NCBI GenBank assembly: GCA_021825655.1
Contig: JAKAGU010000001.1
Location: forward strand, 1-50,357
Reading direction: 5' to 3'
Origin: a bacterium
GTDB taxonomy: Bacteria; Patescibacteriota; Doudnabacteria; UBA920
Length of the DNA stretch: 50,357 bases
The notes below the pieces were generated by a model that saw only the letters and a program-made list of their open reading frames with translations, had not been told where the DNA came from and did no database searches. Of the stretch, positions 19,813 through 26,862 are shown piece by piece (position 1 is the stretch's first letter; every line of letters begins with the position of its first letter). A program made the translations under genes and the position numbers.

Positions 19813-20838
19813 TTATCTGCCCAAAAAACCGGCAGCCCGCCGCGCCAGCTTATAGAGCTGGTAGCCGGATTTTAATACGGGCAAGTCATAAGCGCCGGCA
19901 TATTCCCGCGTTTGCCCGCCAAAGCCGGACTTAAAACGCGCAAAGCCCGCGGCCTTGCCGGCCGCGGTTTCCAGGCCCCAAAAATCATACGTTTCCAGGC
20001 CCTTGGCTTTGGCATCCATTACTGCCTGCCAGTGCAGGGCATACGGCGCCATCACCTGTTTGTCTTCCTCAGCCGAGCCGCCAAACAAATAAGTGCGGGT
20101 GGGGCCGAAGTCCAGCATAATAGCCGAAGCCAAAAGCCGGCTATGGTACAAAGCTTTGTAGATACTCAAACTGACGCTGTGGGTCGGCGGATTTTTCCGG
20201 GCAAAAAAATCCACCATGTTTTCATAATATTTTTGGCCGTGGCCTTTATAGCCTTGCCTCTTGGCGGTTTCCACAATCAGCCCCACCGCTTCCTTATAAT
20301 ACAAGCCGTGGCCGGGGGTAATAGCCAAATCTTTCTGCACTTCCACGCCGTGCTTGAAAGCCAGCCGGATATTGTAGCGGGTCTTGGGGTGCATGTGCGC
20401 CAAAAGTTCGGCCTCCGTCTGATTAAGGTCCAAAACCAAGGTCTTGCCGGGCTGGATATTTTTAGTCTTACGCCAGGCCAGAGCCTCAGGCTTCCCGCCC
20501 AAGGCTGTTTTTGGTTCTATGCGGACAAACAGCGCCTCGGGATACTGGTTTTTAATTTCCGCCGCAAAGGCCGGCAAATATTCCGGACCGATTACGGGCC
20601 CGTATGGCGCATACCAATAGTGCCGGCCCAAAGGCAGCGGCATCCGGACCAGCTGGACTGCGCCCGCGGGGTTTTCTTTTTCTGTCTGCAAAAAATATCT
20701 GGCCACCTGCCGCCCCAAAGCCTTCTGCCACTCGCCCCAGTCCCAGCTCTGCAAAAAACTGCCGCTTGCGGCCCCGGCCACCAAGCGGTCGTATGCGGTT
20801 TTTTCAGTTGCGGGAATCAAAACTGGCTGCATGTGCAT
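19813..20838 (-). CDS. FemAB-like peptidoglycan bridge-forming aminoacyltransferase
   Basis: 341 residues of the FemX/lipid II glycyltransferase type with two GNAT-like halves. Diagnostic stretches are FLQSWDWGEWQ (29-39), the central MHPKTRYNIRLAFKHGVEV and the C-terminal YDFWGLETAAGKAAGFARFK. These enzymes use aminoacyl-tRNA to add a bridge residue to the peptidoglycan stem peptide. There is no signal peptide, as expected for a cytosolic enzyme. Its ATG follows the ruvA stop codon directly, so it is in the ruvA operon; a second ATG is at 20832. Confidence 0.88.
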   Translation of the reverse strand: MHMQPVLIPATEKTAYDRLVAGAASGSFLQSWDWGEWQKALGRQVARYFLQTEKENPAGAVQLVRMPLPLGRHYWYAPYGPVIGPEYLPAFAAEIKNQYPEALFVRIEPKTALGGKPEALAWRKTKNIQPGKTLVLDLNQTEAELLAHMHPKTRYNIRLAFKHGVEVQKDLAITPGHGLYYKEAVGLIVETAKRQGYKGHGQKYYENMVDFFARKNPPTHSVSLSIYKALYHSRLLASAIMLDFGPTRTYLFGGSAEEDKQVMAPYALHWQAVMDAKAKGLETYDFWGLETAAGKAAGFARFKSGFGGQTREYAGAYDLPVLKSGYQLYKLARRAAGFLGR

Positions 20839-21396
20839 TTATGCCTTACCTAAAAATTTCAGCGCCTGTTTAATCTGCGCGCCGGAAGACAAGGCGGCAT
20901 CCACCTTGCCGATGACTTCCCTGACCTCGCGCTGCGAATAGCCCAGCGCCAAAAGCGCGTCGAACACCTCGCTGGACGACTTGGCGCCGGGAATATCCAG
21001 CGCGCCCACCTTATTTTTCAGCTCCACGATAATCTTTTCCGCGGTCTTGGTGCCTACGCCGGAAATCCGGGTAAAAATACCCGCGTCCTGGTTGGCAATA
21101 GCCTGGCGCACGGCATCCGCGCGCGCCGCGGACAAAATAGCCAAGGCCACTTTGGGCCCCACGCCGGAAACCGTTATCAGCATTTCAAAAAACTGCAGTG
21201 TGGCAAAGTCCGGCAAGCCAAACAAAGCCTGGCCGTCCTCGCTGACTTTCAGGTAGGTGTAAACCGCAACCACATCACCCAGGCGGGCTTCCAGAATTTC
21301 GGGCGTGACAAAAACCTTGTAACCCAGGCCGTTGTTTTCCAAAACCAGATACTGGGGAGCTTTCTCCAAAACTTTTCCCTTTAAATATGCGAGCAT
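20839..21396 (-). CDS. ruvA: Holliday junction DNA helicase subunit RuvA
   Basis: 185 residues with the N-terminal OB fold (MLAYLKGKVLEKAPQYLVLE), two helix-hairpin-helix motifs (VSGVGPKVALAIL and ISGVGTKTAEKIIVEL) and the C-terminal domain III that contacts RuvB (LLALGYSQREVREVI). RuvA targets Holliday junctions for branch migration by RuvB (39845-40903 in this window). A short AAGGA sequence upstream is a weak ribosome site. RuvC is not here. Confidence 0.96.
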   Translation of the reverse strand: MLAYLKGKVLEKAPQYLVLENNGLGYKVFVTPEILEARLGDVVAVYTYLKVSEDGQALFGLPDFATLQFFEMLITVSGVGPKVALAILSAARADAVRQAIANQDAGIFTRISGVGTKTAEKIIVELKNKVGALDIPGAKSSSEVFDALLALGYSQREVREVIGKVDAALSSGAQIKQALKFLGKA

Positions 21397-21417
21397 TTAT
21401 ATGGCTTTATTTCCTTC

Positions 21418-21446
21418 ATCTTACCAATTCTGAAACTGATTGACAA
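21418..21446 (-). promoter_or_regulatory. Promoter of ruvA
   Basis: On the minus strand: -35 TTGTCA (21441-21446), 17 bp, -10 TAAGAT (21418-21423), preceded by TGG. Its -35 overlaps the -35 of the divergent RNA promoter by 5 bp. Confidence 0.7.
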
Positions 21447-21468
21447 AAGTGCGTGTAAAAAGTACTAT
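21440..21468 (+). promoter_or_regulatory. Promoter of the 425-nt structured RNA
   Basis: Consensus TTGACA (21440-21445), a 17-bp spacer and TACTAT (21463-21468). Start expected near 21475. Confidence 0.7.
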
Positions 21469-21474
21469 GCCTGT

Positions 21475-21900
21475 ACTCCAAACCCTGCTCTGGACTTGAA
21501 GTTTGCGGAGCTTTGCTCCGTTTTGCCCACACAGGGGATTAAAGGCTCTTTGCCGATTGGCAAACATTAAAGAGGGTTTCGTTTCCGGGTGGAAACACGC
21601 AGCGCCGTCCGGCGCTGCCAGACAAGCGTAAGGCTTGAGGCCTTTATTGGCTCTCGCTAAAATGCTTGCGTTCCCACCCCCGGGTGGCGTGAGTTGTGTT
21701 GCTCCTTGCACATGCGCGATTAAGTTCGCCTACGCCACCCGTACCCATCTTGGGTGCCACACTCCCAGAGGCCTCCGACTCTGAGACTGCGGCCACGGGG
21801 TCCTTCCCCGCCCAAGCACTTCCCCGCTTGCTCCTCCGGCGACGCGGAAGTGTTTACAGAAGGCCGCGGTCTCCTCCGGATCCGGCCTTCTCTTTTTTTT
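21475..21900 (+). ncRNA. Unidentified structured RNA of about 425 nt
   Basis: The 532 bp between ruvA and uvrB contain no credible protein gene, but hold a promoter, many stable hairpins and a terminator. Clear stems are CGGAGC/GCTCCG (21506-21520), CTCTTT/AAAGAG enclosing TGCC/GGCA (21546-21574), GTTTCC/GGAAAC (21581-21596), an 8-bp stem with 4-nt loop (21599-21618), a 9-bp long-range stem (21682-21690 with 21732-21740), CAGAG/CTCTG near 21766-21783, and a 12-bp stem (21783-21794 with 21862-21873). I checked by eye for RNase P (GAGGAAAGUCC absent; only ACAGAA seen), tmRNA (no tRNA-like ends, no tag), SRP RNA and 6S, and none fits. Confidence 0.65.
21858..21900 (+). terminator. Terminator of the structured RNA
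   Basis: AGAAGGCC (21858-21865) pairs with GGCCTTCT (21884-21891), followed by C and eight T. Its left arm also belongs to the alternative 12-bp stem 21783-21794/21862-21873. It lies 28 bp before uvrB. Confidence 0.8.
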
Positions 21901-21928
21901 GCCTTTCTTTGGTGTTAAACTTTACTTT

Positions 21929-23950
21929 ATGAACCGTTTTGCTTTAAAAAGCAGCTACCAGCCGGCCGGGGACCAGCCCCGGGCCATCCAGCAGCTCCTC
22001 GCCTCCCTTAAGGCCAAAAACCGCTATACCACGCTTTTGGGCGTGACCGGCAGCGGCAAGACTTTTACTATGGCCAACGTGGTGGAAAAAATTCAAAAAC
22101 CCACGCTGGTTATTTCCCACAACAAGACCCTGGCTGCGCAGCTGGCCGCAGAATTTCAGGAATTTTTTCCGGACAGCGCCGTGCACTATTTCGTTTCCTA
22201 CTATGACTACTACCAGCCCGAAGCCTACATCCCCCGCTCCGACACCTACATTGAAAAAGAAACCCAGATTAACGAGGAAATCGACCGCCTCAGGAATGCG
22301 GCCACCCAGTCGCTCTTAACCCGCAAGGACGTGCTGATCGTGGCTTCCGTGTCCTGTATTTACGGCTTGGGCGACCCGGCCAACTATCTGGACCTTTCGT
22401 TTAAAATCGAATTGGGCCAAAAGCTCAAGCGCGACACCTTCCTCCGCCGCCTCACCGATTTGCAGTACCACCGCAACGACCTGGATTTACAGCGCGCCAC
22501 TTACCGCGTGCAGGGCGACACGATCGAGATTATCCTCTCCTCCGAGGACACCATCATCCGGACGGAAATGTTCGGCGACGAGGTGGAAAAAATCGAACGC
22601 CTGGATGCGGTCAGCGGCCACCGCCTGGAAAGCCTGAAAGAGTTTACCATTTTCCCGGCCAAACATTTTGTGGCGCCCGAAGAAAAAACCAAGCTGGCCA
22701 TTGAATCCATCCGCACGGAACTGGTTGAACGCTTGCGGGAGCTTAAAGCCCAAAACAAGGTTCTGGAAGCCGCCCGCCTGGAGCAGCGCACCAATTTCGA
22801 TTTGGAAATGCTTTCCAACACCGGCTTTGTGGCCGGCATTGAAAACTATTCCCGGCACATGGACGGGCGGCCTCCCGGCCAGGCGCCCTCCACCCTGATT
22901 GACTACTTTCCCGACGACTTCCTGCTGTTTATTGACGAGTCGCACCAAACCATCCCGCAAATCGGGGCCATGTACGAAGGCGACCACTCCCGCAAAGCCA
23001 CACTGATTGACTACGGCTTCAGGCTGCCGTCGGCTTTTGACAACCGGCCTTTGAAATTTACCGAGTTTGAAAAGAAAATCAACCAGGCCGTGTTTGTGTC
23101 CGCCACGCCCGGGCCCTGGGAAATTCAGCACTGCCTCAGCCAGCATAAAGATGCCGCGAAGGCCAAAGCCACCATAGTGGAACAGATTATCCGCCCCACC
23201 GGCCTGATTGACCCCACTATTGAAATTAAGCCCATAAAAAACCAGGTGGACGACCTGGTGGAGAGAATCAAGCAGCGGGTGGCCAAAGGCCAGCGCGTGC
23301 TGGCCGCCACCCTGACCAAGCGCATGGCCGAAGAACTGACCGAATATTTGACGGAAGAAGGGGTAAGGGTCCAGTACATCCACAGCGACGTGGACACGTT
23401 CGAGCGTCTGGAAATTTTGCGCGACCTGCGCTTGGGTGTTTATGACGTGCTGGTGGGTATTAACCTCCTGCGGGAAGGCCTGGATTTGCCCGAAGTCTCT
23501 TTGGTGGCCATCCTGGATGCGGACAAAGAAGGCTTTTTGCGCTCGGAGACTTTTTTCATGCAGATGATGGGCCGGGCGGCCCGCCATTTGGAAGGCCACG
23601 TGGTCATGTACGCGGACCGGATGACCGGCTCAATGCAGCGGGCCATTGAGGAAACCACCCGCCGCCGGGAAATTCAGGCCGCCTACAACCAAAAGCACCA
23701 CATTACGCCCCAGGGGATTATGAAAAAAATCGCGGACACCCGCCTGACCGGGGCAAAGCAGGAAGAAGCGCCGGCACCGGATGACCGGGATGTCACGCAA
23801 ATGGACGCGCAGGAAGTGAAGTACTACGTGGCGGAACTGGAAGAACAAATGGATCTGGCGGCCAAAAACCTGGAATTCGAACTGGCCGCGCGCCTTCGGG
23901 ACAGGATTGAAGAAGTAAAAAAACTCCGGCGCCTCAAAGGCAAAAAATAA
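21929..23950 (+). CDS. uvrB: UvrABC excision nuclease subunit B
   Basis: 673 residues from the ATG at 21929; a longer in-frame start at 21899 lies inside the terminator tract and is rejected. Walker A GVTGSGKT (38-45), the beta-hairpin YYDYYQPEAYIP, the SRHMDGRPPGQAP segment, Walker B FIDESH, the helicase motif VFVSATPGPWE and the C-terminal UVR helix pair are all present. UvrB verifies damage after UvrA and positions UvrC. A -10-like TAAACT ends 7 nt before the ATG, suggesting a leaderless mRNA, though read-through from the upstream RNA is possible. Confidence 0.97.
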   Translation: MNRFALKSSYQPAGDQPRAIQQLLASLKAKNRYTTLLGVTGSGKTFTMANVVEKIQKPTLVISHNKTLAAQLAAEFQEFFPDSAVHYFVSYYDYYQPEAYIPRSDTYIEKETQINEEIDRLRNAATQSLLTRKDVLIVASVSCIYGLGDPANYLDLSFKIELGQKLKRDTFLRRLTDLQYHRNDLDLQRATYRVQGDTIEIILSSEDTIIRTEMFGDEVEKIERLDAVSGHRLESLKEFTIFPAKHFVAPEEKTKLAIESIRTELVERLRELKAQNKVLEAARLEQRTNFDLEMLSNTGFVAGIENYSRHMDGRPPGQAPSTLIDYFPDDFLLFIDESHQTIPQIGAMYEGDHSRKATLIDYGFRLPSAFDNRPLKFTEFEKKINQAVFVSATPGPWEIQHCLSQHKDAAKAKATIVEQIIRPTGLIDPTIEIKPIKNQVDDLVERIKQRVAKGQRVLAATLTKRMAEELTEYLTEEGVRVQYIHSDVDTFERLEILRDLRLGVYDVLVGINLLREGLDLPEVSLVAILDADKEGFLRSETFFMQMMGRAARHLEGHVVMYADRMTGSMQRAIEETTRRREIQAAYNQKHHITPQGIMKKIADTRLTGAKQEEAPAPDDRDVTQMDAQEVKYYVAELEEQMDLAAKNLEFELAARLRDRIEEVKKLRRLKGKK

Positions 23951-23965
23951 TTCTGTATTTAAAAA

Positions 23966-23993
23966 AGCGCTTCCTTAGGGGAGCGTTTTTTTA
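23966..23993. terminator. Bidirectional terminator between uvrB and trmB1
   Basis: CGCTTCC/GGGAGCG stem with one T:G pair, A-run before and T7 after, placed between convergent genes. Confidence 0.8.
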
Positions 23994-24739
23994 ATGGCTT
24001 GTTCATAAGGCAGGGCCGCGGTCCAGGCAAACTCATACAAAGTCTTGAGGGATTTATACACGCCATCGCTGCGAATAAGCACGGCATATAAAAACGGGTC
24101 AAAGGCAAAGAAGGCCACCTGGCCGTCAAACAAACAGTTGTCGGTAAAAAATTCCCCAATCCCCGCGGCAAATCGCTGCTGAAAAGATTCGCTGTGCTTC
24201 ATGGTTCTGGCATAAGCCAGATCGCTTGGGCTTAAAGTCAGCAGTTCCCTCACCCGCACCTGGCCCAACAGCGCCTTTTCATTGAGTCTTTTAGGAAACT
24301 CCGGAAACAAAGAAAGAATGTCGCGGATCGTGGAAAAAAACGCCACGTCTTTGGAATGGTAAATTTTTTCATACAAACCGTAGACCGCCTCGCGGCCTTC
24401 GAAAAACTGAACCTGCGGCTTTTCCTTTTTGGACGCGTCCGCATACAGCGCCTCCAGGTTCGGCAAAAATCTTTTATACAGCTCTTTCTTTTGTTCAATC
24501 TCCCCCAAGAGCTTGCCCGGGTCGCCCGCCACGTACAATTTCCTTTCGCCTTGAGGCACCACAGACACCAGTCCTCTGGCCTGCAGGCTGTCCAGCACCA
24601 CATAGGCAATGGAGCGTTTAATGCCTGCCTGGGGCGCAATGCGATAAGCCGTAGCCGGTCCCAGGGCCAGCATGGCCAAATAAACGACGGCCTCTTTTTC
24701 ACTCAGCCCGATCTTAATCAAAACCTCGGAAAGTTCCAT
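23975..24739 (-). CDS. TrmB-family transcriptional regulator (first copy)
   Basis: 254 residues. The N-terminal winged helix (about 1-70, with IGLSEKEAVVYLAMLALG and YVVLDSLQARGLVSVV) is that of TrmB/sugar-specific regulators, followed by a helical linker and a C-terminal domain of the type fused to TrmB in archaea and Patescibacteria. No sugar-binding residues can be assigned. It is divergent from a secreted beta-rich protein gene, and a perfect inverted repeat covers its own -35 box, which suggests autoregulation and control of the neighbour. A paralogue is at 43627. Confidence 0.85.
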   Translation of the reverse strand: MELSEVLIKIGLSEKEAVVYLAMLALGPATAYRIAPQAGIKRSIAYVVLDSLQARGLVSVVPQGERKLYVAGDPGKLLGEIEQKKELYKRFLPNLEALYADASKKEKPQVQFFEGREAVYGLYEKIYHSKDVAFFSTIRDILSLFPEFPKRLNEKALLGQVRVRELLTLSPSDLAYARTMKHSESFQQRFAAGIGEFFTDNCLFDGQVAFFAFDPFLYAVLIRSDGVYKSLKTLYEFAWTAALPYEQAIKKTLP

Positions 24740-24763
24740 ATTTTTGCCTTAATCCTCATTTAT

Positions 24764-24792
24764 AGTTTAGCAGGGTTAAAGAAATTCGTCAA
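24764..24792 (-). promoter_or_regulatory. Promoter of trmB1
   Basis: On the minus strand: -35 TTGACG (24787-24792), 17 bp, -10 TAAACT with TGC in front (24764-24769). Confidence 0.65.
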
Positions 24793-24804
24793 TATTTTTG
24801 ACGA
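24786..24804. promoter_or_regulatory. Inverted repeat over the trmB1 -35 box, likely operator
   Basis: TCGTCAA, a 5-nt spacer, TTGACGA: perfect 7-bp arms. The left arm is the -35 element of trmB1 read on the other strand. A further half-palindrome TTATT-TC-AATAA lies at 24841-24852. Confidence 0.6.
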
Positions 24805-24869
24805 TTATTTTATATAAACAATTAAACCTTTAAATAAGCCTTATTTCAATAAACTATTAGTCTAAAGCA

Positions 24870-24898
24870 TTGACTATAAGGCGTTTTTAAGGTATATT
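24870..24898 (+). promoter_or_regulatory. Promoter of secreted protein A
   Basis: TTGACT (24870-24875), a 17-bp spacer, TATATT (24893-24898). A strong AAGGAGG ribosome site follows at 24931-24937. Confidence 0.65.
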
Positions 24899-24946
24899 TA
24901 TTGGTTAAAAACAAATACTCTCAGGTCTTTAAGGAGGACCAAAATC

Positions 24947-25534
24947 ATGTCGAAACTACTGCCCGCGCTTCTTGTACTCGCAGCCGCTGCCCCGGCTCAA
25001 ACCCTGGTTACCGCAGACACCCTGGGCCAGGGCAAGTTTTCCGGTTTTGCTGCCACAAACGCCCTGCGGGTTAAAGGCTTCACCACTTTGGGCCTGTCTA
25101 TGGCTCAGGTGTGGTACGGCGCCACGGACCGTGCCGATGTCTTTGCCGGAGCCAGCGACACAGTGGCTTTCGGCCAACACCAGGCTGCGCTGATGGCTGG
25201 CGGCAACCTGAACCTGCTGAAAACCAAGCAGGTGTCGGTTTCCACTTTCCACGCGCTGTCCGTCCCCCTTACCCGGCGGGAAGACGCCTGCGGCCTCTCG
25301 TGGTTCGCCGCTGTCGTGGCCAGCCGAAGCTTCGGCAAACTGACCGCCTACACAGGCTACAGCGCCACGATCCCGCTGGGCAATACGGCGGACAAACTGT
25401 TTACCCCGGCTCAAACCGTGCACAATGTGCCCCTGGGCGTCTTTATTCCCAAAGGCAAGTGGGGTTTGTTCGTAGAATATGACTACGGCCCCAGAGTGCA
25501 GGCAGTCGGCGTAGGCATGAGCTTTACCCCATAG
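24947..25534 (+). CDS. Secreted beta-rich protein A, unknown function
   Basis: 195 residues. A signal peptide (MSKLLPALLVLAAAAPAQ) is followed by about ten alternating amphipathic beta strands with Gly/Tyr/Trp girdle residues (for example MAQVWYGATDRADVFAGASD, KWGLFVEYDYGPRVQAVGVGM), ending in a final strand at the C-terminus. This resembles small outer-membrane barrels, which is odd for a lineage thought to lack an outer membrane. Two cysteines are not obvious pairs. It has a strong Shine-Dalgarno sequence, its own terminator, and a divergent TrmB regulator. No family is recognised. Confidence 0.75.
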   Translation: MSKLLPALLVLAAAAPAQTLVTADTLGQGKFSGFAATNALRVKGFTTLGLSMAQVWYGATDRADVFAGASDTVAFGQHQAALMAGGNLNLLKTKQVSVSTFHALSVPLTRREDACGLSWFAAVVASRSFGKLTAYTGYSATIPLGNTADKLFTPAQTVHNVPLGVFIPKGKWGLFVEYDYGPRVQAVGVGMSFTP

Positions 25535-25555
25535 GAGCAATCCTATGGGGTTTTC
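25527..25555 (+). terminator. Terminator of secreted protein A
   Basis: A perfect 10-bp stem (25527-25536 with 25541-25550) closed by a GCAA tetraloop and followed by TTTTC. The stop codon lies within the left arm. Confidence 0.9.
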
Positions 25556-25585
25556 TTATAGGGCCTGTGTCAAGCCACAAAGGCC

Positions 25586-25614
25586 TTGATTTTTGCAGAA
25601 GTTTTTGCTAACTT
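25586..25614 (+). promoter_or_regulatory. Promoter of secreted protein C
   Basis: TTGATT (25586-25591), 17 bp, TAACTT with TGC in front (25609-25614). A GGTATC/GATACC hairpin with GTTTTT (25623-25645) lies in the leader. Confidence 0.5.
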
Positions 25615-25670
25615 ATACGCTTGGTATCATCCGGATACCGTTTTTGCAATCCCAATCTAAAGGATGGAGA

Positions 25671-26312
25671 ATGAAGAAACTGCTGCTTCTCGTATTTTTG
25701 CCTGCTGTAATCGGTGCTGAGGAAAAAACCAAAGTCCCGAGCCGTACGGAAGGCGAAATCGAAGCTGCCCATGACGGCAGTTATGCTTACATGGGCGCGG
25801 GCGTGGAATTTGAACGCCCGAAACTCAACCTGTTTGCGCGCGGCTACCGCCTGACCGAAGACGGCCGCACCGCACACCAAGTGCACGTGGGTGTTGGCCG
25901 GCTCTTAAGCCTCGCCCAGAGCCGCGTCAGCCTAACGCCCGGCATAGCTTTTGTGGCCGGGGAAGAAAAGCTGAGGGGCATTGCCCTGACCCTGGACGCC
26001 GGAGCCGAATTCAAAGGCCTGATCGTGGAAGCCTCGCTGACACAGACCAACCCGATCAGCGCGGAAGGCCAGACAGCGCTCTGGCTCTACCCGTTGGCTG
26101 TAGAGCGTAAAATCAGCCGTAATTGGGGCGTGGCCGGGGTCTTGGAAACCCTTTGGACGGAGCGCGGCGCGGCCAGTGAATACGGCTTCCGGGTAATCCG
26201 GCACGACCGGTTCGGCCAATGGTACACGGGCTATATGACGGCCTCGGCCGAGCATGGCCGGGACCACCACCTGCGCTTTGGCCGCGTGTTCCTCATCGGA
26301 CGCAACAACTAA
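25671..26312 (+). CDS. Secreted beta-rich protein C, unknown function
   Basis: 213 residues from the ATG at 25671, chosen because it follows AAAGGATGGAGA and opens a clean signal peptide (MKKLLLLVFLPAVIGA, then EEKTK). The mature part is made of repeating amphipathic strands (AYMGAGVEFERPKLNLFARGY, HQVHVGVGRLL, FKGLIVEASLTQ), with a C-terminal strand FGRVFLIGRNN, again like a small beta-barrel. It lacks cysteines. It is 136 bp downstream of protein A but has its own promoter and terminator. No known family is recognised. Confidence 0.72.
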   Translation: MKKLLLLVFLPAVIGAEEKTKVPSRTEGEIEAAHDGSYAYMGAGVEFERPKLNLFARGYRLTEDGRTAHQVHVGVGRLLSLAQSRVSLTPGIAFVAGEEKLRGIALTLDAGAEFKGLIVEASLTQTNPISAEGQTALWLYPLAVERKISRNWGVAGVLETLWTERGAASEYGFRVIRHDRFGQWYTGYMTASAEHGRDHHLRFGRVFLIGRNN

Positions 26313-26328
26313 GCAAGCAGAGCCCTTG

Positions 26329-26379
26329 CAACCCCCGACGTTTTGCCTGAAGCTGGCAGGACACAGGGGGTTGTATTTT
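26329..26379 (+). terminator. Terminator of secreted protein C
   Basis: CAACCCCC (26329-26336) pairs with GGGGGTTG (26366-26373), enclosing a small TGCC/GGCA stem, followed by TATTTTTT. Confidence 0.8.
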
Positions 26380-26399
26380 TTACCCGAAAATGCTAAGCT
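26371..26399 (+). promoter_or_regulatory. Possible promoter of rpsT
   Basis: TTGTAT (26371-26376), 17 bp, TAAGCT preceded by TGC (26394-26399). It overlaps the preceding terminator. A leader of about 80 nt follows, without a clear ribosome site. Confidence 0.4.
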
Positions 26400-26483
26400 A
26401 TTCAAGTCGCACCACATAATTCCTGCGTCGCAGCAGAACGATTGGTGGACGCGAAAAGCTAATTTGTAATTTCCCACTCTCTC

Positions 26484-26747
26484 ATGCCCAATACCAAATC
26501 AGCAGCCAAAGCCATGCGCCAGTCCATCAAGCGCCGCGTCCAGAACTTAACCAAAAAAGAAGCTTTTAAGAAAGCCGTTAAGGAAGTCCGGAAGCTGGTG
26601 GCCGCCGGCAAAAAGACCGAGGCCGCGGACGCCATGAAAAAAGCCATGCAGGCTTTGGACAAGGCCGTCAAAACCCGCGTAATTCACAAAAACACGGCTT
26701 CCCGCAAAAAATCCCGTTTGGCCAAAGCCATCGGCAAAATGAAATAG
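26484..26747 (+). CDS. rpsT: 30S ribosomal protein S20
   Basis: 87 residues, very basic and helical, with the family start MPNTKSAAKAMRQSIKRRVQN and the late HKNTASRKKSRLAKAI segment. S20 is a primary binder of 16S rRNA at the base of the body. The length is normal. It stands alone between a secreted protein gene and the RhuM/Fic operon, with its own terminator just after. Confidence 0.96.
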   Translation: MPNTKSAAKAMRQSIKRRVQNLTKKEAFKKAVKEVRKLVAAGKKTEAADAMKKAMQALDKAVKTRVIHKNTASRKKSRLAKAIGKMK

Positions 26748-26758
26748 TTTTGTTTTTT

Positions 26759-26795
26759 AAACTCCCGCGCGTTGCTTAAACGCTCGGGAGTTTTT
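26759..26795. terminator. Terminator after rpsT
   Basis: AAACTCCCG (26759-26767) pairs with CGGGAGTTT (26785-26793), with GCGTT/AACGC continuing the stem, then a T-run. It can also end the convergent Fic operon; the 22-codon ORF stops inside it. Confidence 0.85.
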
Positions 26796-26862
26796 ATTTA
26801 AAGAAAAGTTTGGCAATGCTGTGGACCAAAAAAGAAAGGGCAATCTTCAATTTTCGCTTCAT
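26794..26862 (-). CDS. Possible 22-residue cationic amphipathic peptide
   Basis: The ATG directly follows the TAG stop of the RhuM/Fic gene (TAGATG), and the ORF runs 22 codons to a TAA inside the terminator. The predicted peptide starts MKRKLKIALSFLVHSIAK and ends LFFK: net positive with alternating hydrophobic residues, like membrane-active or type I toxin-like peptides. It may simply be a chance ORF between a stop codon and a terminator. Translational coupling to the gene before it is the only positional argument. Confidence 0.3.
   Translation of the reverse strand: MKRKLKIALSFLVHSIAKLFFK

Noticed and set aside
21421-21711. 96-codon minus-strand frame in the ruvA-uvrB gap
   Set aside because: It is antisense to the strongly hairpinned RNA, covers the ruvA promoter and gives a low-complexity product; the RNA explanation is better.
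21475-21900. RNase P RNA or tmRNA
   Set aside because: ACAGAA is present near the 3' end but the GAGGAAAGUCC core and the GGUAA elements are not seen; no tRNA-like ends, CCA or tag reading frame for tmRNA. A covariance search could overturn this.
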